Assembly (NCBI GenBank): GCA_016193545.1
Contig: JACPSA010000130.1
Location: 1 to 8,880 of the forward strand
Direction: 5' to 3'
DNA: 8,880 nucleotides
Origin: Chloroflexota bacterium
Lineage (GTDB): Bacteria > Chloroflexota > Dehalococcoidia > Dehalococcoidales > UBA2162
Shown here: positions 6,776-8,880 of the stretch, piece by piece
Numbering within the stretch: position 1 is the first letter of the stretch
Layout of the letters: each line of letters starts with the position of its first letter
Notes under the pieces: generated by a model
Databases searched by the model: none
Told to the model about the DNA's origin: nothing
The model's input: the letters and a program-made list of their open reading frames with translations, nothing else
Translations under genes and position numbers: made by a program

Positions 6776-6782
6776 CCTCCTT
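6776..6782 (-). promoter_or_regulatory. Ribosome binding site that fixes the lipoprotein start
   Basis: AAGGAGG on the minus strand stands 9 bases before the ATG at 6766, the start that places a proper signal peptide at the N-terminus. Confidence 0.75.
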
Positions 6783-6820
6783 TTCTTTGTTCTAAATTCA
6801 AAGTTTTGTCCGGTACTTAT

Positions 6821-6849
6821 ATTATAAAACATATCTCGGTATCATTACA
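6821..6849 (-). promoter_or_regulatory. Candidate promoter of the SBP-ferredoxin-AOR operon
   Basis: In the 110-bp gap between the amidohydrolase and the lipoprotein gene, the minus strand has a perfect -10 box TATAAT at 6821-6826. Seventeen bases upstream is a weak -35 candidate, TGTAAT (6844-6849). Transcription would begin near 6814 and leave a 5' leader of about 50 bases containing the ribosome binding site. An inverted repeat, TCATT (6842-6846) and AATGA (6852-6856), covers the -35 candidate and could be an operator, though 5-bp arms are short. The weak -35 would fit a promoter that needs an activator. This is inferred from sequence only. Confidence 0.5.
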
Positions 6850-6876
6850 GGAATGAATACAGATTGCTCTCAACTA

Positions 6877-7908
6877 TTAAAGATTCAGCATCCGGCGGGC
6901 GTTGTCCGCAAAAATCTTCTTCTTATCTCCATCAGGCAGACCGAGAGACTCGATTACTTTAGGGTATTCTATTAACCGGTAGTCATCCCCTGGTCCCGCC
7001 GGGTAATCGGTAGCGAAAACGAGCGGGTCAGCACCAAACACCTCATAGGTACACCTGATAGCCGCCGCACTGCCACCAACAGCCGTGTCGTAATAAAAAC
7101 GGGCAAAATAATCAAACAACTTCCCGGGTATTGGGCCACCGCCATAAGCAAAAACCGGGGCACGCTTACCGCCTAGATTATCAGGATTGTCCTTATCATA
7201 GGTCTCCAGGCTGCGCCCCATGTAGAAGGGAATCATCCCTCCTCCGAGGTGGTGACTGACTACTTTGAGCTTGGGGTAGCGTTCCATAATGCCGGAGAAG
7301 ACCAGGCGGGATAGCGCCAGTACTGTCTCAAAGGGCCAGCCGAAATGGTGAATCAGGTCGTAATCGGCTTCATAAGTACGGCCGGCAGTGCTGACCGGGT
7401 GGCTGGGGTGGATATAAACGGGAATATTCAGTTCGGCGGCCTGTGCCCAGAAAGGCTCGTACTCCGGTGAATCTACTGGCTTACCGTTAATGTTAGAGCC
7501 AATGGCAATCCCCTTTAGGCCCAGAGTCTTAATGGCACGGTCCATCTCCTGGCGGCCACCCTTCTCCATCCCGGCCATGGGTATGGTACCGGTTGCCAGC
7601 AGCTTTCCTTTGGATTCTTCCATAAGAGCTGCCTGGCCGTTATTGAGTTCTTTAGCATAAGCCAGTTGCGTAGCAATACCACCCGGGCAGAGATTGCTAT
7701 CCCAGTTCTGTTGCGCGGTTACTACCTGATAATCGATGCCATTCTTGGCTAGATGTTCCAGACGCAGGGCGACATTATAACGATGCGGCTTACCCAAGTA
7801 TCGAGATAAATCATGCTCAACTATTTGTTTTGCCCACTGTCCGCCTTTTTCCGCCATCCGGTCGAAAAACTTAGCATTCTCCATATGCGCGTAGGCATCA
7901 ATAATCAT
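6877..7908 (-). CDS. Amidohydrolase_2 family decarboxylase/hydrolase, 343 aa
   Basis: This is a TIM-barrel metal-dependent enzyme of the Amidohydrolase_2 family (PF04909), which includes ACMSD, gamma-resorcylate decarboxylase and 2,3-dihydroxybenzoate decarboxylase. Expected ligand positions are visible: His8 in the first strand, His167 in YIHPSHP (165-171), His219/His220 in VSHHLGG (217-223) and Asp301 in FATDYP (298-303). The N-terminal metal motif, usually HxH or ExH, reads Y-A-H, with Tyr6 in the first ligand place. Length is normal for the family, there is no signal peptide, and it is probably cytoplasmic. The ATG at 7908 has only a weak AGAGAG-like ribosome binding site. It stands between two solute-binding-protein genes, with 95 bp and 110 bp gaps. 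A role in breaking down an imported, perhaps aromatic or carboxylated, compound is plausible. Decarboxylase and hydrolase activities cannot be told apart here. Confidence 0.85.
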   Translation of the reverse strand: MIIDAYAHMENAKFFDRMAEKGGQWAKQIVEHDLSRYLGKPHRYNVALRLEHLAKNGIDYQVVTAQQNWDSNLCPGGIATQLAYAKELNNGQAALMEESKGKLLATGTIPMAGMEKGGRQEMDRAIKTLGLKGIAIGSNINGKPVDSPEYEPFWAQAAELNIPVYIHPSHPVSTAGRTYEADYDLIHHFGWPFETVLALSRLVFSGIMERYPKLKVVSHHLGGGMIPFYMGRSLETYDKDNPDNLGGKRAPVFAYGGGPIPGKLFDYFARFYYDTAVGGSAAAIRCTYEVFGADPLVFATDYPAGPGDDYRLIEYPKVIESLGLPDGDKKKIFADNARRMLNL

Positions 7909-7961
7909 TATTCATACTCTCTTATTCGGGCCTTTTTAATCGTTTTTCTAATTTAATGGAA

Positions 7962-7990
7962 GAGCACTCAGAGGAATCCCCCGAATGCTC
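7962..7990 (-). terminator. Possible terminator or mRNA hairpin after the partial SBP gene
   Basis: On the minus strand, GAGCATTC (7983-7990) pairs with GAGTGCTC (7962-7969) over 8 bp including one G-T pair, around a 13-base loop. It lies 13 bases after the stop of the upstream binding-protein gene. The bases that follow are AT-rich, but no clean T run follows the stem, so it may be a processing or stability hairpin instead of a true terminator. Confidence 0.35.
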
Positions 7991-8003
7991 CGAAATCCAT
8001 GCC

Positions 8004-8880
8004 TCAGAACCCCAATGATTTCTTCAGTCCCTGGTCAATCCAGGTCCAGTTAACGAAATTCCAGAGAATGCCAGTGCCCACGAGCCATTCACCATGGTAA
8101 TTTTTGACCCACGGGTGCCACAGAGTATAGCGGTAAGGTGCCGGGAACTGTACTATCCAGGCCTGCTCCAGAATATAGGGAAAGACTCCTGCCATTATTT
8201 CACCGAAAGCCTTCTTGTCATCAATGCTGAAGTATCCGGCAAAGTCGGCAATCGCCTTATTAACCACCGGGTCGTCAATGGCGCCCAGGTTAGTGGGATC
8301 GGTTGGCCGGAAGGCCTGCCAACCATAAGGTACGGCAGAAGAAACGCTGCCATAGACTGCTTCACTCTGCCCCCTGCTTCTCGTCACGGAAGTAAAGACA
8401 CTCTGCTCCTTCAACGCAATCTGCACATCAACGCCGATTTTAGCCAGATAGTCTTTCAGTATCGATATCTCGTCGACTGTCTTCGCTACGGTAATTACTT
8501 CTATCTTGAATCCTTTGGGGTAGCCGGCCTCAGCCAGTAACTGTTTTGCCTTCTCTGGGTTGTACTCATATAACTGGCGAGCTGTCGGGGACATCTCTCC
8601 GAGCGGAATATAGATCCCCACATTCTTATAGGCAGCGTCAGGCACTGCTGGGTAAGCAACTATTTCAGCGTCGCCACCATAAAAATCCTTGCTTATCGTC
8701 TGGCGGTCTATTGCCATATTCAGCGCATAGCGAACCTTCTTGTCATACCAGGGCAGCTTCGGATTGTCCACTCTCGGCCATAAAGCATTCACCGCTTCAA
8801 GATACTTGGCTACTTTCAGAGTCGGGGTACTCTTTAATAGAGACTCGGTGTCTTCCCGGGTAATATCCCGCAGGTGGTCA
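8004..8880 (-). CDS. Family 5 solute-binding protein, C-terminal part (5' end outside)
   Basis: This is a paralogue of the 641-residue lipoprotein, of which about 292 C-terminal residues are visible. The frame is open to the window edge, with coding sequence such as EDTESLLKSTPTLKVAKYL upstream of the GTG at 8792, so that GTG is not the start. Shared landmarks are LPWYDKKVRYALNMAIDRQ, then AEAGYPKGFKIEV, and the ending GLKKSLGF, against GLKKSIGF in its relative. The signal peptide and first lobe lie beyond 8880. The two proteins differ in the segments that would line the binding cleft, so they probably take different ligands. It is 95 bp upstream of the amidohydrolase gene with a hairpin between, so co-transcription is possible but not shown. 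Confidence 0.88.
   Translation of the reverse strand, partial: DHLRDITREDTESLLKSTPTLKVAKYLEAVNALWPRVDNPKLPWYDKKVRYALNMAIDRQTISKDFYGGDAEIVAYPAVPDAAYKNVGIYIPLGEMSPTARQLYEYNPEKAKQLLAEAGYPKGFKIEVITVAKTVDEISILKDYLAKIGVDVQIALKEQSVFTSVTRSRGQSEAVYGSVSSAVPYGWQAFRPTDPTNLGAIDDPVVNKAIADFAGYFSIDDKKAFGEIMAGVFPYILEQAWIVQFPAPYRYTLWHPWVKNYHGEWLVGTGILWNFVNWTWIDQGLKKSLGF

Noticed and set aside
6546..6827. Plus-strand frame rich in Val/Gly opposite the lipoprotein N-terminus
   Set aside because: It is the reverse reading of the Pro/Thr linker codons, which keeps the frame open by composition only.
1..8880. CRISPR array or insertion sequence
   Set aside because: I saw no regularly spaced direct repeats, transposase gene or terminal inverted repeats with target duplication. 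The only long repeats are the AOR and binding-protein paralogues.

Overview
The window looks like bacterial chromosome, most plausibly from an uncultured anaerobic Chloroflexota close to Dehalococcoidia. This assignment is an inference. It rests on tandem tungsten-type aldehyde oxidoreductases, a lipoprotein signal followed by a long Pro/Thr linker, family 5 solute-binding proteins sitting beside catabolic enzymes, and a tRNA 3' half with an encoded CCA. Every protein gene I can support is on the minus strand, so transcription runs from position 8880 towards position 1.

In transcription order: (1) the C-terminal part of a family 5 solute-binding protein, whose start lies beyond 8880; (2) an amidohydrolase of the metal-dependent decarboxylase/hydrolase family; (3) a 110-bp gap with a good -10 box; (4) a tight four-gene unit of a complete lipoprotein solute-binding protein, a four-cluster ferredoxin and two tandem aldehyde:ferredoxin oxidoreductase (AOR) family proteins; (5) a 108-bp gap; (6) a 62-codon zinc-ribbon-like gene with a near-perfect ribosome binding site. 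Inside the four-gene unit the spacings are 9 bp, an 8-bp overlap and 23 bp, so it almost certainly forms one mRNA.

The leftmost 173 bases differ in nature. They end with the 3' half of a tRNA-Gly(TCC) on the plus strand, running from the anticodon loop to CCA. No 5' half is present, and the bases before it form hairpins. This is what the far attachment site of an element integrated into a tRNA-Gly gene looks like. If so, the element lies to the left of the window and the enzyme cluster is host DNA.

Working model (inference): the solute-binding protein captures an organic substrate. Tungsten-pterin enzymes oxidise or reduce it, or a product of it, in the cytoplasm, and the four-cluster ferredoxin carries the electrons. 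The two AOR proteins are clear tandem duplicates of an unusual type. Both keep the Cys ligands of the [4Fe-4S] cluster but have altered pterin-contact motifs, and the second has lost about 40 residues near the active site. They could be a catalytic/accessory pair or two enzymes of different specificity. The substrate cannot be read from the sequence.
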